This document shows, one piece after another, positions 1-10,562 of a stretch of 40,467 bases of DNA (within the stretch, counting starts at the first letter, position 1; each line of letters opens with the position of its first letter). A program made the translations under genes and the position numbers. Origin of the DNA: Nitrosomonadales bacterium. Lineage in GTDB: Bacteria > Pseudomonadota > Gammaproteobacteria > Burkholderiales > Nitrosomonadaceae. Location: NCBI GenBank assembly GCA_009886095.1, contig VFJL01000054.1:1-40467 (forward strand), read 5' to 3'. The notes below the pieces were generated by a model that did no database searches, was not told the origin of the DNA, and saw only the letters and a list, made by a program, of their open reading frames with translations.

Positions 1-101
1 GACCTAGAAAAGTACTAGGATTTAGATCGGCGCATGAGGTATTCTTCGGGGTGGAAATAAGCTACACCAAACAACCATTGGTTGTTGCACTTCGAACTTG
101 A
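1..101 (+). CDS. IS30-family transposase, C-terminal fragment
   Basis: Reading from base 3, the plus strand encodes about 32 residues ending at a TGA at 99-101. They include PRKVLGFRSAHEVFFG followed by TKQPLVVALRT. This matches the usual end of IS30-family DDE transposases (RPRK-LG-+-TP-EVF, then a short tail ending near VALRT). The stop codon falls within the terminal inverted repeat, as is common in this family. Only the C-terminus is in the window; the catalytic residues lie upstream. Family assignment is strong; completeness cannot be judged. Confidence 0.8.
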   Translation, partial: PRKVLGFRSAHEVFFGVEISYTKQPLVVALRT

Positions 102-105
102 ATCC
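1..105 (+). mobile_element. Right end of an IS30-family insertion sequence (partial)
   Basis: The stretch holds the last codons of an IS30-type transposase, a small hairpin with 7-bp arms (70-86) and an apparent terminal repeat ending near 105 (TTGCACTTCGAACTTGAATC at 85-104). From memory, IS30-family ends have this form. The hlyD-like reading frame loses family similarity exactly at this boundary, so the element sits inside that gene. The other end lies outside the window, so the target duplication cannot be checked. Confidence 0.8.
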
Positions 106-571
106 ACGTTATTACACGCGGGTCATCCTTGACGTTTTCCAGTTCTGGCGGGAAGGTGATCGATCGTTTTTCATCACGTTCCGCTGTCAGTCGCGCTTCG
201 GCAGCGCTGGCCGTGAAGTATTGCACACGCGCTATCTCGGCCAGTGATCTTGTCTGCGTATCGTTCATCGACACCAGAGTCTGGCCGGCTTTTACGACAT
301 CGCCTTCCTTAACAAGGATATCCTGGATGATGCCGCCAGTCGGGTGCTGAATTTCCTTTCTGCTGGTCGCGACGGCAACTGTTCCGCTGATTGGCACCCC
401 TTTATCCAGCGGCGCAAACGTTGCCCACAACAAGAAGCCCCCCACGCCTACGATGACGATCCACCATCCCAAACGTGTGTGCGATCGCGCGTCGGTATTG
501 ACTTCCATGGACGGTTCTTCCTGGAAGGCGATATCCGTAGGTGCCGCTTTGTTGTCGAGCAGCTTCTTCAT
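62..571 (-). pseudogene. HlyD-family membrane-fusion protein of a type I secretion system, 3' end removed by an IS30-type insertion
   Basis: This is the periplasmic adaptor of a type I secretion system (HlyD/PrtE/AprE type). It would link the inner-membrane ABC exporter to an outer-membrane TolC channel. Visible parts are a short cytoplasmic N-terminus, one membrane helix (about residues 34-52) and the start of the biotinyl-lipoyl-like region (GGIIQDILVKEGDVVKAGQ, about 79-97). Normal family members are about 430-450 residues; only about 153 belong to the family here. The last codons to the stop at 62 are read from the insertion-sequence end. The gene starts 50 bp after the exporter stop, so the two form an operon. 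The missing helical hairpin and beta-barrel domain make it almost certainly non-functional unless the element excises. Confidence 0.85.
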
Positions 572-621
572 GGTCGTTTGCGTTCCATTACGTCCGTATT
601 CATATCAACATCAACCTACAC

Positions 622-2373
622 TCACGCCTTTGCGGGGAGCTGTGCTTGCCCGGCTTGCTTGGTTGGTTGAGTCTGCTGCGACTGTTGCTGATTCATTTTG
701 GCTAACTCGGCCAGTACCTGGCTACTTGGGCCAAACAACTGCGCCATGCCATCGCGTAGTAGTAATAGTTTATTTGTGGTGCTGAGGGCGCTGGTGCGAT
801 GGGTAATCAGCACTATCGTTTTGCCACGACCACGCAAATCATTGATTGCCGCAACCAGGGCCTGCTCGCCCACATCATCCAGATTCGAATTCGGTTCGTC
901 CAGTACGATCAGCGAAGGGTCATCGTACATCGCTCGCGCTAGCCCAAGGCGCTGCTTCTGTCCGCCGGACAACCCACCACCGCCATCGCCGAGGGGCGTA
1001 TCGTACCCGTGCGGGAAGTGCAGGATCATGTCATGCACCCCGGCACGCTTCGCCGCCAGGATCACTTTCTCCGCATCGATCTCCCCAAAACGGGCGATAT
1101 TCTCGCTCACTGTTCCGGCGAACAATTCAATATCCTGGGGCAAGTAGCCGATGTTGGGGCCAAGCTCTTCCTTGTTCCAGTGATAAACATCTGCACCGTC
1201 CAAGCGCACTTTGCCTACCGCACTCGGCCAGACACCAACCAGTAGTCGCGCCAGAGTAGATTTGCCTGAACCACTCGGGCCGATGATCCCCAATACATCG
1301 CCTGGTGCAATCGCAAAACTCAGATTCTTGATAACGGCCACCGGGGAACCAGGTGGCGCTGCGGTTACTGCCTCTACTGAAACCCGCCCCACCGGTTTTG
1401 GCAACGGCATTCCCGCTTCACTCGCAGGATTAGCTTCCAGTAGCTTGACCAGGCGCTGATATGCGCTGCGCGTACTGCTCCAGTTCTTCCATATTCCGAT
1501 CAACTGGTCAACCGGGGCGGTCGCTCTGCCCATCAAAATGGAACCGACAATCATCATCCCCGGTGTAATTTTACCATCCAGTACCAGCAGTGCCCCCAAA
1601 CCTAGAATCAGCGATTGCATGGACATCCGTACAAATTTGGTCAGTGCGCTGACAATCCCGGCTTTTTCGCTGGCCTCTGCCTGTAACCGCAGGAATTGGC
1701 CGTGTAGCTTGAACCAGCGCGACATCAAATTGGGTAGCATCCCCATTGCCGAAATGACTTCAGCATTGCGCAAGTTATTGGTTGCCAGGTTACCTGAAGC
1801 AACCGCCATGTTGCTGGCTTCTGCCAGGGGTTTCTTTGTTATTACCTCATTGACATAAGCCAACACAATCAGTATTACCGTTCCACCCAGAGCAAACATA
1901 CCAAGCAAGGGGCTGAACAGGTAGATGACCGCCAGATATATTGGAAACCACGGCGCATCGAAGAAAGCGAATAAGCCGTTGCCGGTCAAAAACTGGCGAA
2001 TATTTGTTAAGTCATGTAATGCCTGCCCGGCATTGCCGCCATCCTGCTTCAGATTCTGCTCAAAGGCCGCCGTATAAACCCGTTTGTTCAATTTCATATC
2101 AAGCCGCGCACCCAGCCTGATCAGCACAAAGCTGCGGATAAATTCCAGTGCATTCATGAGCAGGTAGGCACCCAACACCATCACCGTCAGCATCAACAAT
2201 GTCGTCTCGTTACGGCTCGATAGAACGCGGTCGAACACCTGCAACATATACAGGGCAGGTACCAGCATTATCACGTTAATAATGGCACTAAAAATACCGA
2301 CGGTTCTGAATGCGCCCTTAAACTCAATCAGGGCAAGCGCTATTTCATTTTGCGGGATTTGGAATTTGGCCAT
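622..2373 (-). CDS. Type I secretion system permease/ATPase (PrtD/AprD/HasD-like)
   Basis: Inner-membrane ABC exporter that would secrete a C-terminally tagged RTX-type substrate through HlyD and TolC partners. The N-terminal half is a membrane domain with several helices (from the ATG, about residues 20-290). The C-terminal half is an ATPase with Walker A GPSGSGKST (about 365-373), Q-loop YLPQD (about 410), signature LSGGQ (about 468), Walker B SLIVLDEP (about 487-494) and the H-loop histidine (about 525). It has no peptidase C39 domain, as usual for the PrtD class. I chose the ATG at 2373 (MAKFQ); a TTG four codons upstream also gives an open frame, and neither has a strong ribosome site. 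The C-terminus is Gln-rich. All catalytic motifs are intact, although the downstream adaptor is broken. No substrate gene is visible. Confidence 0.93.
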   Translation of the reverse strand: MAKFQIPQNEIALALIEFKGAFRTVGIFSAIINVIMLVPALYMLQVFDRVLSSRNETTLLMLTVMVLGAYLLMNALEFIRSFVLIRLGARLDMKLNKRVYTAAFEQNLKQDGGNAGQALHDLTNIRQFLTGNGLFAFFDAPWFPIYLAVIYLFSPLLGMFALGGTVILIVLAYVNEVITKKPLAEASNMAVASGNLATNNLRNAEVISAMGMLPNLMSRWFKLHGQFLRLQAEASEKAGIVSALTKFVRMSMQSLILGLGALLVLDGKITPGMMIVGSILMGRATAPVDQLIGIWKNWSSTRSAYQRLVKLLEANPASEAGMPLPKPVGRVSVEAVTAAPPGSPVAVIKNLSFAIAPGDVLGIIGPSGSGKSTLARLLVGVWPSAVGKVRLDGADVYHWNKEELGPNIGYLPQDIELFAGTVSENIARFGEIDAEKVILAAKRAGVHDMILHFPHGYDTPLGDGGGGLSGGQKQRLGLARAMYDDPSLIVLDEPNSNLDDVGEQALVAAINDLRGRGKTIVLITHRTSALSTTNKLLLLRDGMAQLFGPSSQVLAELAKMNQQQSQQTQPTKQAGQAQLPAKA

Positions 2374-2582
2374 TATCTGGAGCAATCAGTACACGAGGAT
2401 CATGTAATTCGTAATAAGCGACACTGCGATAAAACAAGTTTTGTGAATGGCATGAACAAATGGCCATTGCTTTCAAGCTGCCTCTAAATGATAGAGGATT
2501 TTGTCATAATACTTGGTTGTTCACAAAAAATGTTCCCTTATTCCAATTCCAGATAGAGACGCTGTTAACTGCTCTCACCAAT

Positions 2583-2606
2583 CGTTCGTCCTGAGCCAGT
2601 CGAAGG
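2583..2606. repeat. Dispersed TTCGTCCTGAG...GTCGAAGG repeat
   Basis: The sequence has the form CGTTCGTCCTGAGCC then AGTCGAAGG, an imperfect inverted repeat found at many intergenic sites in bacterial genomes (general knowledge). A second partial match, TCCGTCCTGAGC, begins near 2630. A degenerate copy in the opposite orientation lies at 18576-18600. Confidence 0.55.
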
Positions 2607-2651
2607 GTGTGTGTGGTTCGGCCAATCTTTCCGTCCTGAGCAAAACAAAAA

Positions 2652-2681
2652 GGCCACAAAAGGACATGTCCTTTTGTGGCC
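2652..2681. repeat. 30-bp perfect palindrome
   Basis: Both 15-base arms match exactly (GGCCACAAAAGGACA and its complement), with no spacer. It could be a site for a dimeric DNA-binding protein or a cruciform-type terminator; there is no T-run. It lies between two repeats rather than next to a gene end, so a remnant of a mobile element is also possible. Confidence 0.6.
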
Positions 2682-2700
2682 CATAATACGGCTCTGTTTA

Positions 2701-2825
2701 ATTTCAATTCCATTTCATCAGTGACACTGCGTTGATGTCCTCACTCGCGCCTGGCCGTACTATTCGTACTGTCTGCAGCGTTCGTTCGTCATCGTCTCAT
2801 TTCACTTTCGAACTGGAATTGAAAT
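2701..2825. repeat. Small inverted-repeat element (MITE-like), copy A
   Basis: A 125-bp segment bounded by perfect 12-bp inverted repeats, ATTTCAATTCCA and TGGAATTGAAAT. It has no coding capacity. Its interior (around TGCGTTGATGTCCTCACTCG and CCGTACTATTCGTA) recurs at 3880-4153. Two copies with the same ends and no gene fit a non-autonomous mobile element. No target duplication is obvious. Confidence 0.65.
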
Positions 2826-2933
2826 AAGGCCATCTTTAGAAATCCAGATTCTCGTTGCTTACAAAAACCGTTTCTCTACCTATCGCCCTATGTTACGTCT
2901 ACTTTCCTGTTTCCACCCTAGTCGATGGTATCC

Positions 2934-3626
2934 TTAAGAAATCTTGCGGCGGCGATGTGCCATAAACCCCATCAAGCCAAGACCAGCCAGCATCATGGCG
3001 TAGGTTTGAGGTTCCGGTACAGGAGACAGAACAGAAAATGTTTGTAATGGCAGTTCCTCTACAGCAAACAGAACAGCATGATTGTCTGTTTCAAAAGCAG
3101 GTTGGGTAGATATCATTTTCACGGTATCAAACCATTCATCTGAGTCAGCGGCAGTGAAATTCCAATAGGCTCCAAAACGCTGATCACCGTTTGGCGAAGT
3201 ACTTGCAGCCGCCGCTAACTGCACCCCGGTAAAACTTGCAACTTCGGTTGCACCGTTCCAGAATTCCAGCAAATTATAGCTATCAGGAGATCCCCCGTAA
3301 TAACCAAAGTAACTCGCCAGCGAACCAAGGGAGATTACGGCAGGTGATGCCGGGCCTACTACCAGGTAGTGAGATTTATCACCGGGCGGCGATGCCCAAT
3401 TCCCAACGCTGTTGCCGGTCACAACCAATCCGCCCGTGTACCCTGCTGGCATCAAGCCAGAATTGAAATCCATCGTTACTACATCCGGGACAGATGATAC
3501 TAAACCCTGTTCGTAAACTGCTGTACCACCGGCTGTAACCGAGAATGCAGATGCTGGTGTAGCGATGAATAAAGCTGCAGTTGCGATGACAACGCTTAAT
3601 CCGTTTTGCCTGTTATTCCTAAGCAT
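2934..3626 (-). CDS. PEP-CTERM sorting-domain secreted protein
   Basis: Exported protein of 230 residues with a signal peptide (about 1-27, cleavage after TPASA) and a classic PEP-CTERM tail: VPEP at 203-206, a hydrophobic helix (about 208-222) and a terminal basic cluster RRRK. Proteins with this tail are anchored or processed by exosortase (EpsH/XrtA) and often belong to exopolysaccharide or biofilm matrix systems. The middle region resembles no family I recognise. Its Asn/Gly/Ser-rich beta-like makeup suits an extracellular protein. A strong ribosome site (AGAGGAG, about 7 nt upstream) fixes the ATG at 3626. It is a single-gene unit with a dyad operator candidate upstream. No exosortase gene is in the window, so it must act in trans. 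Confidence 0.9.
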   Translation of the reverse strand: MLRNNRQNGLSVVIATAALFIATPASAFSVTAGGTAVYEQGLVSSVPDVVTMDFNSGLMPAGYTGGLVVTGNSVGNWASPPGDKSHYLVVGPASPAVISLGSLASYFGYYGGSPDSYNLLEFWNGATEVASFTGVQLAAAASTSPNGDQRFGAYWNFTAADSDEWFDTVKMISTQPAFETDNHAVLFAVEELPLQTFSVLSPVPEPQTYAMMLAGLGLMGFMAHRRRKIS

Positions 3627-3717
3627 AATAATTCTCCTCTTTAAAGAAAACCTCTCACGTATAGCTGAACGATACTTTCTCGTTATGGCTTGTGATGAAT
3701 GCTAACGCATGGGTTTG

Positions 3718-3742
3718 AAGTAGTCATGGGTCATAACTACTT
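3718..3742. promoter_or_regulatory. Dyad operator candidate upstream of the PEP-CTERM gene
   Basis: An imperfect 25-bp palindrome with arms AAGTAGTCATG and CATAACTACTT (one mismatch per arm) around GGT. It lies about 92 bp upstream of the PEP-CTERM start codon, in the promoter region. The symmetry suggests a dimeric regulator site. The regulator is unknown, and I found no convincing sigma-54 or sigma-70 promoter next to it. Confidence 0.4.
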
Positions 3743-3879
3743 ATTTAAATGAGAAAAAAGTACTACGAAAAATGAATGCAAGGTAGGTCATCCCTATGGG
3801 ATAGCATAGTAGAGATGACCTAGTCGGTTGGGGAATTTCTGAATAGATACCACGCGGGTGCGAGGCGGTGCAGACGCTT

Positions 3880-4153
3880 AATTCCAGCTCCATTTCATTA
3901 GTGACGCTTCGTTGATATTCTCACTCGCACCTAGCCGTACTATTCGTAGGGCGCCTCTGAAAAATTCAGAGTTCTAAACAAGACAAGGCGGGAACAAAAA
4001 ATATAGACACAGCATATAGCTATATGTAAGGAAATATTTTTTGTGAGTAACGAAGTCTTGTGACGAAATCTGGATTTTTCAGAGGCGCCCTATAACTATC
4101 TGCGACGTTGGTTCATCGTCGCCTCGTTTCACTTTCAAATTGAAATTGGAATT
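3880..4153. repeat. Small inverted-repeat element (MITE-like), copy B, interrupted by a second element
   Basis: The left half (from TTAATTCCAGCTCC at about 3879 to ATTCGTA at 3948) and right half (4091-4153) together match copy A at 2701-2825, with scattered substitutions. They are separated by a 142-bp fold-back element (3949-4090). The right end of copy B overlaps the last codon and stop of phoR. Confidence 0.6.
3949..4090. mobile_element. 142-bp fold-back MITE nested inside copy B, flanked by TA
   Basis: It begins GGGCGCCTCTGAAAAATTCAG and ends with the near-complement TGGATTTTTCAGAGGCGCCC. It is flanked on both sides by TA (3947-3948 and 4091-4092), and copy A shows the uninterrupted site. 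The interior is also self-complementary (ACAAGAC/GTCTTGT, AACAAAAAATAT/AATATTTTTTGT), with CATATAGCTATATG at the centre, so the whole element can fold into one long hairpin. It has no coding capacity. TA duplication fits IS630/Tc1-type mobilisation, or an analogue of Neisseria Correia elements; the end sequence is not the Correia one. Confidence 0.75.
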
Positions 4154-5462
4154 ACTCGACCGGCTGCATTATCAGGCGATCTGCCGGGAACCGGACACTG
4201 AAGCGGCTACCTTTTCCTGGTTCGCTGACGATTTCCAGTTGGGCTTGATGACGACTCAGTACATGTTTGACGATAGCAAGTCCCAAGCCGGTTCCGCCGG
4301 TTTCGCGTGAACGGCTGCGATCCACCCGGTAGAAGCGTTCGGTTAGGCGCGGCAGGTGATTAGCCTCAATACCAATGCCGCTGTCCTGCACAGAGAACTG
4401 TCCTTCACCGTCATGGATTCCCCAGCTCAGGGCTATTTTTCCACCGTCGGCGGTATAGCGCACGGCATTACTGACAAGATTGCTGAAAGCGCTGCGTAAT
4501 TCATCCGAGCTTCCGCGCAGTTGCGCATCAGTATCAAGATTGAGGCTGATATGGTGACGCCCAGCGCTCAGGGACTGCGCCTCGTGATACAGCTCGCGCA
4601 ACATTTCAGCAACGTTGATGCTTTCCTCGCGTACCGGATTCTGCGTATTTTCCAGCCGTGACAAGGCCAACAAATCTTCTATCAGACGTTGCATACGCAT
4701 AGTCTGATCGGTCATTAGTGTGAGTGCCCGCTTACCTATTCCACTGCCCACCTGTTTTTCTTCCGATAGCGTTTCGAGAAAACCTCCGATCACTGTCAAC
4801 GGGGTACGCAACTCATGTGAGACATTGGCAACAAAATCACGCCGCATGATTTCAACTCTCTCAAGACGGGTAATATCGCGGCTGATAAGCAGCTTCTGTT
4901 TGTTGCCGTAGGGTATCAATTGCAACGAAAGAATCAGTTCCTGCTGGCGTGATTGCCTGACTATCAGCGGTTCGCTGTAATTTCGAGTAGTCAAGTATTC
5001 AGCGAACTGCGGTTGACGTACCAGATAGGTGATTTGCTGACCGGTGTCGCGATTAAAGTCTATGCCAAAATGCTGCTCGGCCACTGGATTACACCATTCA
5101 ATGCGGTCTGTTTCATCCAGAATCACCACACCTTCCGGCATTGCCGAAGTGGCGCGCCGCAGACGCTCCAGCTCCGTACTTAACTGCTGCTGATTCTGGT
5201 TTTGATTGCGCATGAGACGCGCCAAGCGGGCAAATACGTCTCCCCACGCGCCTGTGGCATCAGGTAGCGTGGTGACTGTTGGTGCAGGAGTTTGCAACCA
5301 CTTGTCCAGTGCTGTCAGGTAACGCAGGTGATGGATAACCAGCAGTAGCAGCGCAAAACTATAAAATGCCAACGCGGTGACGGCACCCAGCGCCAGCCAC
5401 AGGCCGACGGTTGCGATAGTGAGCAAAATGACGCTGGTGAGGCGCTGGCGGAAATCGGACAC
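4152..5462 (-). CDS. phoR: Phosphate-regulon sensor histidine kinase PhoR
   Basis: Membrane histidine kinase of 436 residues, partner of the adjacent PhoB. Two N-terminal hydrophobic segments (about 8-45) are followed by a PAS domain (about 100-195), a dimerisation/phosphotransfer domain with SHELRTPL (phosphoacceptor His216) and an ATPase domain with N-box NLVSNAVRYT (328-337), G1 DSGIGI (360-365), F-box ERFYRV (375-380) and G2 GGTGLGL (389-395). There is no large periplasmic domain, as in E. coli PhoR. The start is GTG at 5462, 42 nt after the phoB stop, so the two are one operon. The stop codon TAA falls at the end of the inverted-repeat element (copy B), so the insertion may have reset the C-terminus by a few residues. 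Confidence 0.93.
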   Translation of the reverse strand: MSDFRQRLTSVILLTIATVGLWLALGAVTALAFYSFALLLLVIHHLRYLTALDKWLQTPAPTVTTLPDATGAWGDVFARLARLMRNQNQNQQQLSTELERLRRATSAMPEGVVILDETDRIEWCNPVAEQHFGIDFNRDTGQQITYLVRQPQFAEYLTTRNYSEPLIVRQSRQQELILSLQLIPYGNKQKLLISRDITRLERVEIMRRDFVANVSHELRTPLTVIGGFLETLSEEKQVGSGIGKRALTLMTDQTMRMQRLIEDLLALSRLENTQNPVREESINVAEMLRELYHEAQSLSAGRHHISLNLDTDAQLRGSSDELRSAFSNLVSNAVRYTADGGKIALSWGIHDGEGQFSVQDSGIGIEANHLPRLTERFYRVDRSRSRETGGTGLGLAIVKHVLSRHQAQLEIVSEPGKGSRFSVRFPADRLIMQPVE

Positions 5463-5504
5463 GTTAACTATCCAGAGACGTGAGGCTGAAGTACCGTATC
5501 CGCA

Positions 5505-6203
5505 TTATCCCATAGCTGGTCCGGCAGACAAGCGATAACCCGACCCTCTTACAGTTTGTACCAATGTGTCCTTGGCTGCAGGCTCCAGCGCTTTGCGCAG
5601 TCGGCGAATATGTACGTCCACAGTACGGTCTTCGACGAATACATGATCTCCCCATACGCCATCGAGCAGTTGCGTACGTGTATGCACCCGCTCAGGGTGG
5701 GACATCAGGAAATGTAATAAGCGGAATTCGGTAGGTCCCAGCGTCACTTCTTCATCGTTTATAGTCACGCGATGAGTGCCCGGATCGAGCTGCAACCCCT
5801 TAATCTCAATCATGTCATCAGCCACTTCCGGTGAACGCCGGCGTAGCACCGCTTTAATCCGAGCAATCAACTCACGCGGTGAAAACGGTTTGGTGATGTA
5901 ATCATCAGCACCGATTTCCAGTCCGGCCACTTTGTCACTCTCTTCGGCTCGGGCAGTAAGCATAATTATGGGAATGCTCTTGGTGCGCGCCACGCGTCGT
6001 AGCATGCGAGCAAACTCAACACCGCTCATACCTGGTAACATCCAGTCAAGCAGCACCAAATCTGGCAGCGCATCATTCACTGCCGCCATGGCTTGTTCCG
6101 CATTTTCCGCGCACAAAACGATATGCCCAGCCTGTCGCAGGCTATACGAGATCAATTCCTGAATTGCTGGTTCATCTTCCACTACCAGTATTGTCGCTGC
6201 CAT
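5505..6203 (-). CDS. phoB: Phosphate regulon response regulator PhoB
   Basis: OmpR/PhoB-class DNA-binding regulator (232 residues from the ATG). The receiver has the acidic pair in VVEDE (about 8-11), phosphoacceptor Asp53 ([10 protein letters not shown]) and Lys105 in the YITKPFS motif. The C-terminal winged helix has the usual TEFRLLHFL and [14 protein letters not shown] recognition region. I chose the ATG at 6203 because AGGAAGG sits 5 nt upstream; a GTG two codons earlier would overlap that site. It is the first gene of phoB-phoR. I found no clear Pho box upstream, so autoregulation is not demonstrated. Confidence 0.94.
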   Translation of the reverse strand: MAATILVVEDEPAIQELISYSLRQAGHIVLCAENAEQAMAAVNDALPDLVLLDWMLPGMSGVEFARMLRRVARTKSIPIIMLTARAEESDKVAGLEIGADDYITKPFSPRELIARIKAVLRRRSPEVADDMIEIKGLQLDPGTHRVTINDEEVTLGPTEFRLLHFLMSHPERVHTRTQLLDGVWGDHVFVEDRTVDVHIRRLRKALEPAAKDTLVQTVRGSGYRLSAGPAMG

Positions 6204-6348
6204 CAGCACCTTCCTATGGTTGGTTAAGATTTTCCGCTTCGATGCTGCAATAGTATGAAAACATTATTGCGGTTTCGTGACAAATCCGGAATTTAGCCGT
6301 GCTGCGCAAAGATATTTATACCTACTGTCACAGTTGGCATGGCATATT

Positions 6349-7629
6349 CTACAGAATCAGGATCGCACGGTAATCATTGACATTGGTTCGGGTGGGGCCG
6401 GTGACGACCAAGTCGCCGAGCTGATTAAAAAAAGTATAGGAATCGTTGTTGGCAAGCGAAGCTGCGGCGTTGATACCCAGTTTTCCGGCACGGCACAATG
6501 AATCCGGCGCAATCATCGCGCCAGCATTGTTCTCCGAACCATCTATGCCATCGGTATCGCAAGCAAGAGCGTGAACATTCCTAACACCATCGAGTTCGAT
6601 GGCAAGTGACAGTAGAAATTCTGTATTGCGTCCACCGCGCCCACTCCCGCTTACCGTAACTGTCGTTTCTCCGCCTGAAATCAGTACTACTGGGGGCTTC
6701 CACGGGTGTTCATCGTGGCGGATTTCCCTGACCAGGGCAGCGTAAACCTTGGCGACATCGCGTGCTTCGCCGGTAACTGCATCACCGAGTATTGCCACAG
6801 TGATGCCCTGGTTGCGAAAAAATTCTCCCGCTGCTACCACAGAATCGTGTGCCCGGGCGATCACATGATTCTCCACTTTATCGAAGACAGCGTCACCCGG
6901 TTTTGGCGTCTCGGCAAGCTTGCCTTGTTTGCCCAACAGCAGCGTTTCCATCACGGTTGCAGGTGCGTTTATCTGATAGCGTTCGAGTATCGTAAGCGCT
7001 TCCTGGTAGGTAGTGGGGTCGGGCGCACAGGGGCCGGAGGCGACATGAGTCGGGTCATCTCCGGTCACATCGGAAATCACCAACGCCAGTATCGGCGCAT
7101 GGCATGAAGCTGCGAGTCTGCCGCCTTGAATAGCAGAAAGATGCTTACGCACCGTGTTGATTTCCTGAATTACAGCGCCGCTGCGGAGCAATTCCCGGGT
7201 GACGGCTTTGAGGTCATTTAACGGGACGTTTGCTATCGGCAACGACAATAGGCTGGAGCCACCGCCGCTCAGCAGACACAACAACAAATCATCCACACCA
7301 AGTTTTTTTACTTCCGCAAGAATTTTTTGGGCTGCCTGCTCGCCCTGCCTGTCGGGAAACGGATGCCCCGCTTCGATTACTGTAATTCTATTGGTCAACA
7401 TGCTGTGACCATAACGTGTGATAACGATTCCGTTCAGCGTTGCAGTTTCTGGCCAATGGTTCTCCACCGCCAGTGCCATGGCAGCTGCAGCCTTGCCCGC
7501 ACCTACCACCAGAGTACGGCCCCCAGGTGTTCCGGGCGGCTTAGGCAAATACGGGGGAACAATGCGCAATGGGTCAGCTGCAGCGATGGCAGCGTTGAAG
7601 CTGTTAAGCAGAAGTTTGCGCGGATTCAT
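6349..7629 (-). CDS. Glycerate 2-kinase, MOFRL/DUF4147 family (TtuD/GckA-like)
   Basis: Predicted to phosphorylate D-glycerate to 2-phosphoglycerate, linking glyoxylate and photorespiration-type carbon recovery to lower glycolysis. The family was formerly called hydroxypyruvate reductase. From the ATG at 7629 the protein has 426 residues. It begins MNPRKLLLNSFNAAIAAADP, with the glycine-rich RTLVVGAGKAAAAMA segment, CLLSGGGSSLL (about residue 120) and the C-terminal MOFRL region (GGETTVTVSGSGRGGRNTE). The longer open frame starting at 7680 would overlap uvrA and lacks support. It lies 25 nt after uvrA on the same strand. In an autotroph it would salvage 2-phosphoglycolate carbon after oxygenation by Rubisco (inference). 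Confidence 0.88.
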   Translation of the reverse strand: MNPRKLLLNSFNAAIAAADPLRIVPPYLPKPPGTPGGRTLVVGAGKAAAAMALAVENHWPETATLNGIVITRYGHSMLTNRITVIEAGHPFPDRQGEQAAQKILAEVKKLGVDDLLLCLLSGGGSSLLSLPIANVPLNDLKAVTRELLRSGAVIQEINTVRKHLSAIQGGRLAASCHAPILALVISDVTGDDPTHVASGPCAPDPTTYQEALTILERYQINAPATVMETLLLGKQGKLAETPKPGDAVFDKVENHVIARAHDSVVAAGEFFRNQGITVAILGDAVTGEARDVAKVYAALVREIRHDEHPWKPPVVLISGGETTVTVSGSGRGGRNTEFLLSLAIELDGVRNVHALACDTDGIDGSENNAGAMIAPDSLCRAGKLGINAAASLANNDSYTFFNQLGDLVVTGPTRTNVNDYRAILIL

Positions 7630-7654
7630 TATCCAGGGAATTGGAATTAGCCAT

Positions 7655-10483
<2,829 letters not shown>

Positions 10484-10562
10484 CGACTACCGTCATTGGC
10501 TACCTGAGTATCGGTCAACCTGCTAATATACTCAAGTTCTCAGCGTTTTCCCAATCTGATTC

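Larger units (their letters stand above)
2374..2933. other. Gene-free stretch with repeats between the exporter and the PEP-CTERM gene
   Basis: No convincing gene. It holds a weak hairpin (CCTCT/AGAGG near 2482-2498), a copy of the widespread repeat containing TTCGTCCTGAG and GTCGAAGG (2583-2606), a 30-bp perfect palindrome (2652-2681) and a 125-bp inverted-repeat element (2701-2825). A 69-codon open frame on the minus strand (2504-2713) runs through these repeats and is not supported as a gene. Confidence 0.6.

Noticed and set aside
2504-2713. 69-codon ORF on the minus strand
   Set aside because: It runs through the dispersed repeat, the 30-bp palindrome and the end of the inverted-repeat element; there is no family resemblance.
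3627-3840. Sigma-54 promoter for the PEP-CTERM gene
   Set aside because: No TGGC-N8-TTGC pair was found at the right spacing.
6204-6348. Possible Pho box upstream of phoB
   Set aside because: TGTCAC occurs on the minus strand, but the second direct repeat at the required spacing is absent.
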